Translations under genes and position numbers: made by a program
Shown: one piece after another, positions 45,791 to 56,810 of the stretch
How positions within the stretch are numbered: the first letter of the stretch is position 1
Layout of the letters: the number at the start of each line of letters is the position of its first letter
The notes under the pieces: generated by a model
What the model was told of the DNA's origin: nothing
Databases searched by the model: none
The model's input: the letters and a program-made list of their open reading frames with translations, nothing else
DNA from: Codonopsis lanceolata
Taxonomy: Eukaryota > Streptophyta > Magnoliopsida > Asterales > Campanulaceae
Direction of reading: 5' to 3'
NCBI GenBank assembly: GCA_013146195.2
Contig: CM028379.1
Location: 94,030,885-94,094,884 of the forward strand
DNA length: 64,000 bases

Positions 45791-46740
45791 AGGTTTATAA
45801 TATCCAGGTACCAAGGTTTGGCATCCTTTTCAGGAGTGACATCGATTCTGAAGCAATAGGCAGGAGTGGTCCTTTTCCCGATTATAAATGGTTGGACGTT
45901 GATTTATGTGGGAACTTTGACCAATGAGGCTAAAGTGGATAAGGCATCAACGAAGCTATTCTTATCTCGTGGTAGATAATGAAACGAGATATTATCAAAT
46001 TCTTTTGCTAAGGCCATCAATCTGGTATGATAGAGTTGTAGCCGGGGATCCTGGGTTTTCCATTTTCCTTCGACCTAATTTATGATTAAAGCAGAGTCAC
46101 CGTAGACTTCCAAGTCTTTAGCTCCTTTTGGGAGAGCCTCTTCTAGACCAGCAATGCAAGCCTCATATTCAGCAGTATTATTTGAGCATTCAAATTCCAG
46201 TCTTATGGCCAAAGGAGTGTGGGAATCTGCTGGATCAATTAGCAGGATTCCTATGCCGAAACCTCTTTTATTGGCAGCGCCATTAAAGAACATTTGCCAT
46301 TTGGTGTCCTGATCAATAATTTCCAGGACACCTTCGTCTGGGAAGCTTGGCTCCGATACATCTTCTGATTCTAGTGGTAGATCAGCTAAATAGTCTGCGA
46401 TCACGCTGCCTTTGATAGATTTAAGTGTGACATAGGTGATGTCAAATTCGTTGAGGAGAAATGACCATTTAGCCAATCTGTTGGAGAGTGATGGCTTTCC
46501 AAAGATATATTTTATGGGGTCCATTCTGGAGATGAGTTTGATGGACCGGTACAACTTTTCTCTAAGGCCGAGTAGTTTAGCTCGCTTCCTTGCAACTTCC
46601 TACTTATGAAATAGATGGCATTTTCAATGTAGGAATCTTCTTTCTCTTGTGCGAGCATAGCCCCTACTGCCGTGTCTGTGACCGTTAAGTATAGGAGGAG
46701 GGGTTTATGTATTTGGGGAGGAGCTAGCACTGGTGGGTTA
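45791..46740 (-). pseudogene. RNase H and archaeal-type RNase H of element D pol
   Basis: The RT-linked RNase H (YIENAIYFISRKLQGSELNY; IKYIFGKPSLSNRLAKWS) is followed by the second RNase H with CSNNTAEYEACIAGLEEA and LEVYGDSALIIN. In the second domain the expected MFFDGAANKRG reads MFFNGAANKRG: the Asp codon is AAT (46282-46284), so the first catalytic carboxylate is lost. Element A keeps Asp. The open stretch 46075-46554 is otherwise uninterrupted. Confidence 0.87.
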
Positions 46741-48052
46741 CCAAGGTATTTTTTTGACTTTTTTGAAGGGTAGCCGGTATTTTTCGTCCCAGACTCGGTC
46801 GTGTCCTTCTTCAGGAGTTTGAATAGTGGCTCACATATGGAGGTTAGTTGCATGATGAAATGACTAATATATTGTAATCGGCCCAGGAACGCTTTGACTT
46901 CCGTTGGAGTTTTCGGTTGCGACATGTCTATGATGGCTTTTATTTTGGCTGGTTCTATTTCAATGTCTTGCTCGGTTACCAGAAACCCCTAGGACTTTGC
47001 TTTTGGTAACTCCGAATGTGCATTTGGTCGGATTGAGCTTCATTTGGTACTTTCTTAACCTTTCGAAGAATTTTCGAAGGTCTCTCACATGGGCACCGTC
47101 TGTATCGTCGGAATGCACAATCATGTCGTCCACATACACCTCGACTTCTTTATGTATCATATCATGGAAGAGGGTAGTGGCGGCCCTCTGGTATGTAGCC
47201 CCAGCGTTTTTTAATTCGAATGACATAATGGTATAGCAGTAGGTTCCCCAGGGGGAGATGAAGGAAGTTTTTTCTTGGTCATCTGCTGCCATTTTTAATT
47301 TGATTGTAGCCCAGCATGCTATCTACAAAGGATCTTATCTTGTGAAAGGCCACAACGTCTACCACAATATCGATGTTGGGTAGAGGGAAGTCATCTTTGG
47401 GCGATGCCTTGTTGAGGTCGCGGAAGTCCACACAGATCCGGATGAATTTGACGTGTAGCTGTTTCATGATTTCTTCTTTTACTTTTAGTGACCATTCTGG
47501 CTTGATTTGGTGGAGTTTTTGCTTGACTGGCCTTGCATCAGGGTATGTGGGAATTCGGTGCTCTACTATGGCTGGATCCAACCCAAGCATGTCTTCGTAG
47601 GACCATGCGAAGACGTCGACAAATTCTTTGAGTAGACTGACTAATGTTGTCCTTTTTGAACCTTGCAGGTAGCTGCCGATTTTGACCTCTTTGATTTCAC
47701 TGTTCAGCCCCAGATTGACAATAGACAAATCTTCTTCTGACGCTGCTGATCGGTGCTTTTCTTGGTGCTTGACTGACTTGGCGAGCTCAAGTAAGTACCA
47801 TTTATCGTTCTGGTCCATTTCGTTAAATGACTCATTATTAATGTTAATTAATTCGTCTTTTAACGTATCTGCAGCTAAGGAATACGCAAAGACGCCAAGA
47901 TTTTCATTATTAAAAGCAAACTGTACTGGGTTGGTTACATTATTGAGGTCCTGGGATTTGAGGTCCTCAATTTCAGGGAGCGGATCGGTAGATGACCAAT
48001 CCGTAAGGCTAAAGGAAGGAGGGGGAATAGTATATTTGAAATGGTCCACCAA
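46741..48052 (-). pseudogene. reverse transcriptase of element D pol, with internal deletion
   Basis: The frame is open from 48052 through WSYEDMLGLDPAIVEH and VDFRDLNKASPKDDFPLP to 47279, then needs a shift at a run of five A near 47292 to reach EKTSFISPWGTYCYT and the catalytic VYVDDMIVHSDD. Compared with element A, 66 bp are missing at 47440/47441, an in-frame loss of the 22-residue block between KFIR and the VDFRDL strand that includes the VPKPNGK motif. The deletion is flanked by short repeats (atccg / acccg). The enzyme cannot be functional. Confidence 0.9.
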
Positions 48053-48660
48053 GTCTGCGGTTGTTAGGAGCGGGCCAGCAGTAGTTTACCAGTTCTGCAG
48101 GGGGTTATCAGCAATAGACTCGAATTCGGCCGGGAGTTTTTCATAACTAGTCCCACCGTCAATCATTCCCAGGAAACTATCCCCTATGAAGTCATCACCT
48201 AACAGGGCCAGGGCACAATCATCTTGATCTATAGACCAGGTATTTTCAGCTGCTACAGTTTCATATGCACGGCTATGGGGCTCCAGGGTAACCTGTTCCA
48301 TTTCATTAGTGGCGAGACTGACATCTTCGAAGATTTCCCAACCAGAGTGTCTCTTCCTATTTTGGTCTAACCATGGTTCGGGAAACATGAGATAGGCATC
48401 TGTTTCTCCCTTCCTTACAAAGTAACCATTTAATGTTTTTCTATATGGTTGGAGAGGGGGATCTATGTAAGGACGATTTTCTCATTCTGCCTTACTTTTC
48501 TCACGTTTCTGCCTCATGACTGCAACTAGCTCGGCTGGCGTAGATTTGTATCCTAGACCAAATGGAAGGATACATTCCTTAAGTTCATGATCTTGGACTA
48601 GGTTAATAAGCCCCTACTGATTTCTACCGAGACCCAAACCAGGCATATAATTCATCTTGC
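48053..48660 (-). pseudogene. PR-RT linker region of element D pol
   Basis: The linker encodes a G-patch-like stretch at about 48660-48500 (MPGLGLGRNQ, FGLGYKSTPAELVAVMRQKR) and a 100-codon open frame at 48086-48388 (MFPEPWLDQNRKRHSGWEIFEDV ...). Such a region between protease and RT is normal for Ogre/Tat polyproteins. Two stops interrupt it. Confidence 0.65.
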
Positions 48661-49553
48661 GGAGCATGTTTAATGGGACCATGTCTCCAAAGACTGTGGT
48701 TTTCTTTCCTGTGATGTCAGTTTATCGCCCATATTCGATGGCGTTAACTCTGGCCTGAGGGATAACTTTGAAACCACTGAGGAAGATACCCATGTTATCG
48801 TGTTCTATTTCGAGGATTGGGATGTCTCCATTTTCTTTGTTTTCCACGATCTTTTCGGCAAGTATGATTACTATGTGGTTATCGTGGATAAATTTGGCAC
48901 GCTGATGCAGTGAGGAGGCTACCCCTTTTACCCCATGGATCCAAGGATGTCCCAGCAATAAACTAAAAGTAGCAGGAATGTCTAGGACTTGGAACTCGAC
49001 TGGCATAGTTAGTGGCCCAATAGTCATCATCAAAGTTACCACTCCTAGGACACATCGACTAGTATTGTCGTATGCCCTTACTGTCTGCGATGAAGGAGTC
49101 ATCTCTGATATCTTTGTTCCCAGTTTGGCTAGCGTGCTTGTGGCACCCGATCAGGACTCGGGGAACCCTTTTTTCCATGACCCCCACAGTGATGTGGAGA
49201 GCGTCGATGTGGTTGGTTCCTTCTCTTGGCAGATCTAGATCAGTAAACATAATCACATTTCCAAAGTGTATGTTTCCGATCATTTTGGTGAGCTCATTTG
49301 GAAAGGTTTCAATAGGGATGATTGCCTGACTTAGGGATTTGGCCAGTGTAACTCGATGGGTTTTGGAAGCACAAAGCAAGCCCCAGATAGATATGTTTGC
49401 TTGAGTTTTCTTCATCTGAGCTAGCAGGGTATCTTCCATACTCTTAGCCCCAGTATCTGCTTCTTGGTTTTTGCCAGAGTGGTCACCATTTTCTTGGTTT
49501 GGTTGATAGGCCTGACCAGATCTGGTAAGGTGACTGACATCCCCACGACCCAA
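48661..49553 (-). pseudogene. aspartic protease region of element D
   Basis: The upstream part (QMKKTQANISIWGLL, HITVGVMEKRVPRVLI) and the downstream part (VRAYDNTSRCVLGVVTL, VEFQVLDIPATFSLLLGHPW, SSLHQRAKFIHDN) match Tat/Ogre protease. At the active site the reading goes from VLI directly into a shifted frame in which only SGAT follows, so the catalytic Asp of the D-S/N-G triad is deleted (near 49150) together with the frame. Confidence 0.85.
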
Positions 49554-49659
49554 GTGGCTTTTTCAGTACCACATGTATTTTGGCTACGCAGGATAGTGTC
49601 CCAAGAGAGCAAGTTGCATCTAGGTTCTTTTATTTCAAGCAGGGGTATAATACAACATT

Positions 49660-50653
49660 TTTATTCTAGCTGAGTACATATCCTTGATATTTGTCATATT
49701 TTCTTTGCTTGATCGGGTGCCAAGTTTTGTTCTCTTGTGTCTGCCACCGTGATGATTTTATCGTCAATGAGGTCCTGGATAGCATTCTTGAGGGAAGAGC
49801 ACTTGTCGGTGAGGTGACCACTACAGTGATGGTATTCACAATACTAGGCATGGTTCCATGAACTAGGTAATGGGTTTGGTGGTGTATCATTTGTAATTGG
49901 TTTAAGCTTTTCATGAGCCCATAATGTTTGAAAGATCATGGATCTTGAAGCAGGTAAGTCGTCATAATGTCTCTGAATTTCCCTCCTTCCTTCTGGTTGG
50001 GGTGAGGTTTTCGGTTGAGATTTGGTTGAGTGGCTAGGTTGGATATCTTTTTGGTTTGGGAAATATTGTGCCAGGAATTGATTGTATGTGCTTCTATTTG
50101 AGGGAGGTTGTTCTTTTTCATGCGCACAAATCATTCCGGTCAGGGTTCCGTGGGACATTTCTGGGTATAAGTGTTTGAAGGGTCCAGAGGGAGGTAGCTT
50201 TTTTGGATATGATAATAGGCATTTAGGTGAATGAGTTCGGGGTTAGTGTCTGGAGTAGCTGGTGGATTGAGGTTATAAAGATTTGGAATGATACCATTTT
50301 GAGGAATAGGCTTGGTATTTGACTAAAGGCTGGTGTTTGTTTGGGTTTTGGAAGCTTGGAAGAGGATATTTTCTATTGGGTCGGAGAGGTTTATTTCTGG
50401 AAAGAGGGAACTATCGAGAAAATGTTTTAGGTTTTTTGATTTTTTGAGAGGTGGTAGCAAGAGTTTTTGCAAAACTTTCTAAAAGAGTGCCAACCAATTT
50501 GTTTGTTACTCTTTACACATGGGCATCCAATTCCCTCTTTAGCCAGTTCTAGAATTCAGGGGGTGGGGCATACCCAGGAGCTTTCATTTCTGGTCCCAGA
50601 TTATTATGTTCATTGCTGGTTTCTGCCACAGTCTATTTGTTCTTGGCGGTCAT
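49660..50653 (-). pseudogene. gag remnant of element D
   Basis: It probably starts MTAKNK at 50653 (followed soon by a stop). Recognisable parts are MKAPGYAPPPEF, a Pro- and Asn-rich middle (NLNPPATPDTNPELIHLN) and the C-terminal knuckle-like YCEYHHCSGHLTDKC followed by LKNAIQDLIDD, a standard Ogre/Tat gag ending. At about 330 codons it is much shorter than usual, and the Retrotrans_gag core was not found, so an internal deletion is likely. Confidence 0.75.
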
Positions 50654-50942
50654 TTTGCTCAAATATGTATCCTCTTAACTGATTCTGATACTTTCTGATC
50701 TGACCCTGATATTTTTTGATCTGACCCTTGTGCCTGTATCTCGTATCAATCGACCGATACTATCTCTTCCTTTCCAAATTCGGGCCAGATTTCTGAGGAA
50801 AAGGGGTTGAAGGTATCAGGAGGAATTGGCTGAAGGCTTTTGGGTTCAAGTACAGTGTGCCTTTATTATTATTATTATTATTTATTCAATTTTTCCTAAG
50901 ATTGATCGAACAAACACCCACTTTGTTTTGACAGTCTCGAAA

Positions 50943-51074
50943 CTATTCATGGAATAATGGATTCTTTCTCCAGAGTATAAGACCTTCGTATTCCACCTGC
51001 CTTTCGACTCCCCAAGATTGGACTGATCTCAAGCGAAGGGCCTATACTCTTTTTGGAATCCACCATTCAAATAG
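50943..51074 (-). promoter_or_regulatory. leader stem-loop, element D copy
   Basis: The arms ctattcatggaataatgg / attctttctccagagtataag and cgaagggcctatactc / tttttggaatccaccattcaaatag are imperfect reverse complements of about 40-45 bp around a loop of about 45 nt that contains gactccccaagattggactgatctc. It lies about 1.1 kb after the PBS and about 0.3 kb before gag. The element B copy (22466-22580) keeps the fold with a shorter loop. Confidence 0.6.
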
Positions 51075-51645
51075 TCTAGGTCGAATATCATAAAAATCAT
51101 TGGTCAGCCCCTGTGCATATATCTTTATTCATACATCTATTTTTTTTTGCTTCTCTCCTTTTTTTTTTTTTTTTGCTTTTTTTTTGTGCAACAGGCATTG
51201 GTCAATAATTCAGAGATATAAAAACTGATCGGTCCATGAAGTGTCGTGAATATCTAGATGCATTTAACGTTGGCTGATGCAGAGGGTAGGCTGGCCATGG
51301 TGTAGGATAGCAGTTCGGAATATTTCTACGTGTGTGTACGTGTGTGAGGTATCTAAAAAGCAGTAAAGTCTTTTTTTCCAGATATAAAGTAGTAAATAAA
51401 GTAATAAATGTCATGTCTTTCTGTTCTTTGTAGATTTTCTCGGCTGATTAGTTTGAGTCCTTGAAAGGAAGGCGCGAGCAAGCATAATGGTCATTCAGAT
51501 CAATAAATAGAAAGAAAAGTGAGGAATCTATCTATTCTATCAATTACAAATTGATCCTAATCCCCAAAATAAAATTACGGAATAAAAGAATATTTACATA
51601 TTTTGCGCGGAATAAATAAATAAAGCAAGCAGAATAATAATAATA

Positions 51646-51903
51646 CCCCCTCCGTCCCTAAATTATCGTCCTAGTTGACCCGACGCACATATTAAGAAAA
51701 AACAATTGACTTGATTATTTATATTGGTTTAATGTGTAGTTTCCTTTAAAACTCATGTGTATGTAGCCCATAATTAAAGTATGGTGAAAAAGTAAGGGTA
51801 AAGTGGTAAAAGTGATGTTCTAAAAAGGTAAGTTTCAAAGTGGACAATTATTTTGGGACAGACGGAAAAGGAAAGGATGACGATAATTTAGGGACGGAGG
51901 GAG
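51646..51903. mobile_element. Stowaway-type MITE 1
   Basis: 258 bp with terminal CCCCCTCCGTCCCTAAATTA / TAATTTAGGGACGGAGGGAG and a TA duplication (51644-51645, 51904-51905). It sits inside the leader of element D, so it inserted after D or before D's last transposition; element B lacks it at the same place. Confidence 0.93.
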
Positions 51904-52185
51904 TAAAATAAATCAATAATAATAAGCCCCAGTTTTTTTTGTTATCATGCCCGAATTTTTTTTTTTTTTTTGTATTCGCAACGGTACCAAGAATGAAGCC
52001 GCTGCAAGTTTCATGGTTATTTGCACAAATATACATACAGATATATAAAATGTAATAATTAACTGTTAAATAAATATAATAAGCATATTTTAGCCAAAAA
52101 CAAAAGAAAATGTGTTTTCTTTTTTATTTATTTATGAAAAATGAGTCTAGCCATCCGTTTCTATTTTTTAAAAATAAAAACAACA

Positions 52186-52203
52186 TCCCAAGCAGAGTCG
52201 CCA
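52186..52203 (-). promoter_or_regulatory. primer binding site of element D
   Basis: TGGCGACTCTGCTTGGGA on the minus strand, two bases inside the LTR edge. It differs by one base from the element B site and fits the same tRNA-Arg-like primer. Confidence 0.82.
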
Positions 52204-52204
52204 C

Positions 52205-53548
52205 TGTGAGTGCCCCGATTTTCGACCTTTTCCCCGCCGATGAGAGCGGGTGGTTCAAAACCTTTAAGACGCGTGAAATACGTTTGGCTTCAATTGTGGA
52301 CTCAAAATGTGATAAACTGAGTCACCATCTTTATTTTAAGGAAAAACAAAGAAAAACCAAATGTAACCAGATTTGTAAAGGGTTCGGAGGCTAAGTTATG
52401 AGGTGGGAAGGTGTTAGGCACCCAACTCGTCCTTTCGGTCTCAAAATAGTTTTTGGCTAAAATATGTTTTTTTATATTTATTTCAAACAGATGAAATAAA
52501 ACATTTAAATATACATATTTGTATCTATATTATTACAAACTTGCAGCAGCCTCCTTCCGGGAGTTACAAATACATTTATAAAATTTTGGCCATAATAATG
52601 GCTCTTTTTAGTGCTATTTTCTATAGAAATTCGGACAACATAACTTCTTATTTTTATTACATCGGGCCGATCTAAATAGCTTTTTTTAATAAATAAAACT
52701 TTAAATAGCCTACCTCTTGAAGCGTGGGGGGTTTATCCCGTACCAACTAGCTTCTAGTAGATTCTAGATGCGCTCGCTCTGTCCTTCCGGGAGAAGGAGT
52801 CTTTTTTCTGCTGTTTTGTTGTTGCGGGGATTCAGGCAGAGTAACTGCTTTCGAAAGTTGCTTTTCAGCCTCGAGATCTGGGCGGAGCAACTGCTTGTTT
52901 TTTTGCTGTTGTTTGCTTGCTAACGGCGTAAATCGGGTAGAGCAACTGTTTGCTTTTTGCGATTTCGGTGGAAACTGCTCTTTTGGGATTTTTGGACCGG
53001 TCGAATAGGGAAGAATCCTAGCAGGGTAACTAGGTTTCACTTTGGTCGGCTAGTTTTAGTGTTTGGAGAAGATTTTGGCGGAGCTTCGGGTCTAGAGGAA
53101 TAAATCTCACAGCGCTTTCGGGAGAACTCACCGCGTTGAGTGTGTTTTTCACTGCCTGAACTGTCTGTGAATTCACAAACCGGGGGCCTCTATTTATAGG
53201 CTGGGAGAGGCCTTCATTCGCTATTAAGTTTTCTCTTTCTGTGCTTCATCGGCTTGTACTGTGTGCTTGAGAGATTGCACTTTAGGCAAAAGGCGACAAT
53301 GCACAATGCACTATTGGGCGCCACCCATGGAGGAAGCTGGGGCGGCGCCTGGAGCGGCTATGGGCGGTGCCCAGCCCTCTTTTTCCTCTTCTTTTTGGCA
53401 CTTAGGCCCCCTGCATTTCACTGTTTACGCATCCTGCTTTTGTTTTTTGCATTTTCAACCCTGTAACTTGACATTTGTTAGCTTTTTAACAGGTCTTGAT
53501 ATTTCATGTCATGTTGCATACCAGTGGTACAAAATTGGGGTGTCTACA
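52205..53548 (-). repeat. 5' LTR of element D
   Basis: 1344 bp, TGTGAGTGCC...GGTGTCTACA. The TATA box is intact (53191-53198, TATAAATA on the coding strand) and lies about 120 bp downstream, in element direction, of the GC-rich inverted repeat 53316-53328 / 53360-53372. The conserved block gctaagtt...cacccaactcg is at 52391-52430. Confidence 0.95.
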
Positions 53549-54158
53549 GCCGCAAGGGGTAGAGACCTTGCCCCCGCAAGGTCGGCAGAAAGTTTGGCTG
53601 AGGAGGCTAAGGAGAATGTGCTCGCATGCCAAGTGGGACATGCGACCGCATGGTCTGCTGCCCTGTTTCGGGTTGTTTTGCTTTGTGAACCATTTTAGCT
53701 ATTCTAATCATACCCAAACCTATTCTAAAACCTTCCTAAACCCTCCTAATTAGTCCTAATGTATTGGGTTGGTTTTATTGATCATCATTAACCTAAACTA
53801 AGTTGTAATTTACCCTAATATATCACTAAGTGTACCCATGTATTGTCTATTATACCCTCCTTCATTGTGGGTGTTATAACCACAAAACCCCAACAATTTA
53901 CAGCCATTTCTTCTTCATTTCTTCCTCCCCAATTTGTGAGTTAGAGAAAGAGAGAGAGTCCATGGGAGACTCAAGAAACCCTAGCTCTTCTCTCTTCGAT
54001 CCATAGAGATCCAACCGTCAGATTGCCTTGTAATTTTCGAATTCTTGAAGCCCTCGACGAATAGAACAACTTCACCGATCCGATTTTCGTTTCTCTTAGT
54101 TTTCATCCAAGCTAGGTAAGTTACTACTTACTTCTTTCTTTTGATTTTGGTTCATTGG
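53549..54158. repeat. right half of the sequence split by element D
   Basis: After the GCCGC duplication the sequence continues the 35294-36008 unit. It contains ccgcaaggggtagagaccttgcccccgcaaggtcgg (a local dyad, ccgcaagg...cccccgcaagg), then gagagagagag and aaaccctagctc and a splice-donor-like aggtaagt near 54117. No coding frame is supported. A TRIM begins at 54159. Confidence 0.4.
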
Positions 54159-54729
54159 TGTAACGACCCGAGCCCAAGAACCCGATCCGTTACGCGTAGC
54201 CCACACACTGGCCCACTGAGCACGCAAAACCTTGGGTCATCAAGCCCACCACAAGCCGACCCAAAAGTTCATGGATGATGTTGGTGCCCAGTAGTAGCGC
54301 ATGGCTACCTTATAAATCAAACACAAGTCCCACATCTACCCGATGTGGGATTGGGGTATTACATTCTCCCCCACTCAAATCCTTGACGTCCTCGTCAAGG
54401 CCGAATCATATACCCCGGGCGATGCAGGAATCAAGAGGTGGCTCCCACCTTCTACGGTGTAGCACTTTCGCCCGCACAGCACTTTATTCCCACATTTTCG
54501 GTCGGGACCCGCTCTAATACCATTTGTAACGACCCGAGCCCGAGAACCTGGTCCGCTACGCGTAGCCCACACACTGGCCCACTGAGCACGCATCACCTTG
54601 GGTCATAAGGCCCACAACAAGCCGATCAAAAAGTCCATGGATGATGTTGGTGCCCAATAGTAGCTCATGGCTACCTTATAAATCAAACACAAGTCCCACA
54701 TCTACCCGATGTGGGATTGGGGTATTACA
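54159..54729 (-). mobile_element. TRIM retrotransposon, reverse orientation
   Basis: Two 205-bp LTRs (54159-54363 and 54525-54729), starting TGTAACGACCCGAG and ending GGGGTATTACA in plus orientation, flank 161 bp. The complement of the internal right end gives AATGGTATTAGAGC, the initiator-Met-type PBS, so the element is minus strand. It is the same family as 24942-25500. Flanks (attgg / gaaat) do not match, so no target duplication is visible and one side may be rearranged. Confidence 0.9.
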
Positions 54730-55251
54730 GAAATTGCTTTGCCTTTGACCATTGCAATTATCATACCAACAACCACTATCCAAGTTATGAGCAGTGCCCA
54801 TAAATACCATTACTCTCTCTCTCTTTTGCCTTACGAAATACTTGTTCCAGTTTTGTCTTTTTTTCGTCACCTTTTCAATTTGATCAACCACTTGATTGAA
54901 TTGTGTTTTCATTTTCTCAACTTCATGCTTTATATCCACTATTTGTGATCTCAGTCGTCCACAAATGACCATGTTTTTCCATCCTTGGGCAGTGCAGGGA
55001 CCCAAGTGAAAAATTACAGTGCTTACCTTGATTATAAGATTCAAAACAAAGATAATTAAAAATCAATTAGCATCTAAATATAATTAAAAAGAAAATCTAA
55101 CCTTATAGTTTGGACATCCAATGAACCTTCTACTTGGGTTCTTATCACTCCAAAATGTCAACATATGTGCTCTAACACCACAATAGCAAACCTTATTGAA
55201 ATTGCAGTCATTTGATTCCAGTTGCTTGTCTTCAAAAATTGGTCGTTCCAT
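54730..55251 (-). pseudogene. GRF-type zinc-finger gene fragment with coiled coil and membrane anchor
   Basis: Exon 1 (55102-55251) encodes 50 residues with VCYCGVRAHMLTFWSDKNP and SRRFIGCPNY, the CxCG...NPxRRFxxCP half of a GRF zinc finger, ending at a GT donor (AAG|GTTAGA). After about 70 bp comes a region with CNFSLGSLHC in one frame and a coiled coil (VDIKHEVEKMKTQFN, VVDQIEKVTKK) in another. A hydrophobic stretch (YLWALLITWIVVVGMIIAMV) in a third frame looks like a C-terminal membrane segment. Zinc finger, coiled coil and tail anchor in that order is a common plant GRF protein layout. Frame changes and the adjoining TRIM suggest a truncated pseudogene, although unseen introns could explain part of this. 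Confidence 0.6.
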
Positions 55252-55746
55252 TTTGCAAATAAAAAAAACAACAACATGAAACCGTAGCTTTTTCAGTGAA
55301 TAATTGAATCACCGTCGAGTTTTTCAAAGGCACAAACGAACTAGAAACTCCTAAATTCAGAAAAAGACAAAACTTGTTTCGAATTGAAGCTCCCAAATCG
55401 ATGTCATGAACAACCCTAACTTTTCCGAACAAAGAAAACTAAAAGAAACATACTTGACTTGGTAATCTTCAAGTAAACGCACCAATCTTTAGTTCAATTC
55501 ACGAATCTATTGTTTTGAATTGGCGTGGGAAGAACCCTAATGTCTTCCTTCGCGTATGAGGTTGTTTATGTCTATTGAGGAAAATGAATTTTTTACCAAA
55601 TCTCGTATTATATATTGTCCATGAGGGATATTATTGTTTTACATAACACTGATAATTATTAAGTGGAGGGTAAACTTGAAATGTTTTGTAAATTGTAGAC
55701 ATTTTTTTAAAAATAAACCCAGTAAGTTAAATATTCAAAAATAATA
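55252..55746. other. upstream flank of the GRF fragment
   Basis: No further gene is seen. The sequence is AT-rich with possible 5'-UTR and promoter of the minus-strand GRF fragment up to about 55560. No clear TATA box could be assigned. Confidence 0.35.
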
Positions 55747-55997
55747 CTCCTTTCGTTTCTAAATAATTGTTTTAATTCCCTTTTTTGTCCGTTCCAAAAT
55801 AAATGACCTCTTTCAAAACATTCTTCTTTACGATTTACTACTTACACTTACTTTTTTTTACCTACTTTAATTATTGAAACATGTTAAAGGGCATTAAAGG
55901 AAACTATACCTTACATCAATATTTATAATACAAATAATAACTTTTTCTTAAACGATGTGTTGGGTCAAAGAAAATGATTATTTAAAAACGGGGGGAG
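55747..55997. mobile_element. Stowaway-like MITE 2, diverged
   Basis: The left end CTCCTTTCGTTTCTAAATAATTG after TA and the right end with acggggggag are degenerate versions of the CTCCCTCCGTCCC termini. The interior (gacctctttc..., catgttaaaggg) follows the family. The right TA is not preserved. Confidence 0.7.
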
Positions 55998-56810
55998 TTT
56001 GATGGACTCTTTGCCTGCAACGAAAGAAGTATAACAAGCAATCGATAATGCTAAGAGGCCAGTAAAGATATTTTTGTCATTTACCAAGGTAAAATATCTA
56101 ATCTACTTTAATGAACCGTTTAAACGACCAACGTGAGTCGTTAAAACGATTATAAATAGTGTAAAATACCAAGGTGAGAAGTGTAAACGAAGACTAATTA
56201 GTCGTTTATACAACCATATTTTATGTAACCACAAAGATAAGTCGTTTAAACGAACATGGAGAGTCAATTAAACGACCTAAGTAAGTAGTATCGGCAAAAT
56301 ACTAAAATTTACTATTTTATGTTTACTATTTATTATTTTATTGAGATAAAGCATGTGTCCTAACAAAGATTTACTATTTTATGGTTTTATTATATATTTA
56401 TTGTTTTACTGAGATTTTATTATATATTTATTTGTAGTTTTTTAATTGAATGTTATCGTAATCAACTGAACTCTCAATTTAATTTTTATCCGACCTAGAT
56501 TTAGGTTTTTTCAAAAAAAATTGTTCGTAAGTTTTGTAATTAATTTTGTAATTTTAAATATGTGTATTTTTAATTTATTTTTTTAAAAAAATTATGCTAA
56601 ATTACCCTTATTGGTCTGAAACATTTGTGATTTCGATTTTGTAATTTTAATTTCCGAACACGCTAACTAGGTCACCTTGCTCTGTGTATTAAATTTATTA
56701 TAATTTCTTTATCTCCCAAATGCAGTTTCCTTTTTCTTTTTTCTTTTTTTCGTTTGATGTGTGTGTGTATGGGTTTTTGAGCTTAGGTAAAAAGTAAAAA
56801 GCAAAAACTT
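55998..56810. other. AT-rich intergenic stretch with CGTTTAAACG motifs
   Basis: No gene is seen. Between 56110 and 56290 the palindromic core gtttaaac and its variants appear at least six times (cgtttaaacgacc, gtcgttaaaacg, gtcgtttatac, gtcgtttaaacg, aattaaacgacc). The rest, to 56800, is simple AT-rich sequence. Confidence 0.5.

Larger units (their letters stand above)
50654..52185 (-). other. 5' leader of element D
   Basis: No gene is seen. The leader is shared in order with 22440-23388 of element B: stem-loop, cggtccatgaagt, gttggctgatgcag, ggctggccatggtgtag, cagttcggaatatttctacgtg. A Stowaway MITE sits at 51646-51903 and T-rich tracts at about 51140-51185 and 51955-51972. A leader of this length between PBS and gag is common in Ogre-type elements. 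Confidence 0.65.
36009..53548 (-). mobile_element. element D: complete Tat/Ogre-like retrotransposon with antisense cassette
   Basis: The 17,540-bp unit is bounded by TGTGAGTGCC...GGTGTCTA[C/T]A LTRs of 1344 bp each and an exact target duplication GCCGC (36004-36008, 53549-53553). Order in the element's own direction: 5' LTR, PBS, leader, gag, PR, RT, RNase H, archaeal-type RNase H, INT, then two antisense genes, a tandem array and the 3' LTR. The LTRs differ at roughly 25-30 places in their first 380 bp by eye, so the insertion is old. All coding parts are damaged. Confidence 0.93.
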
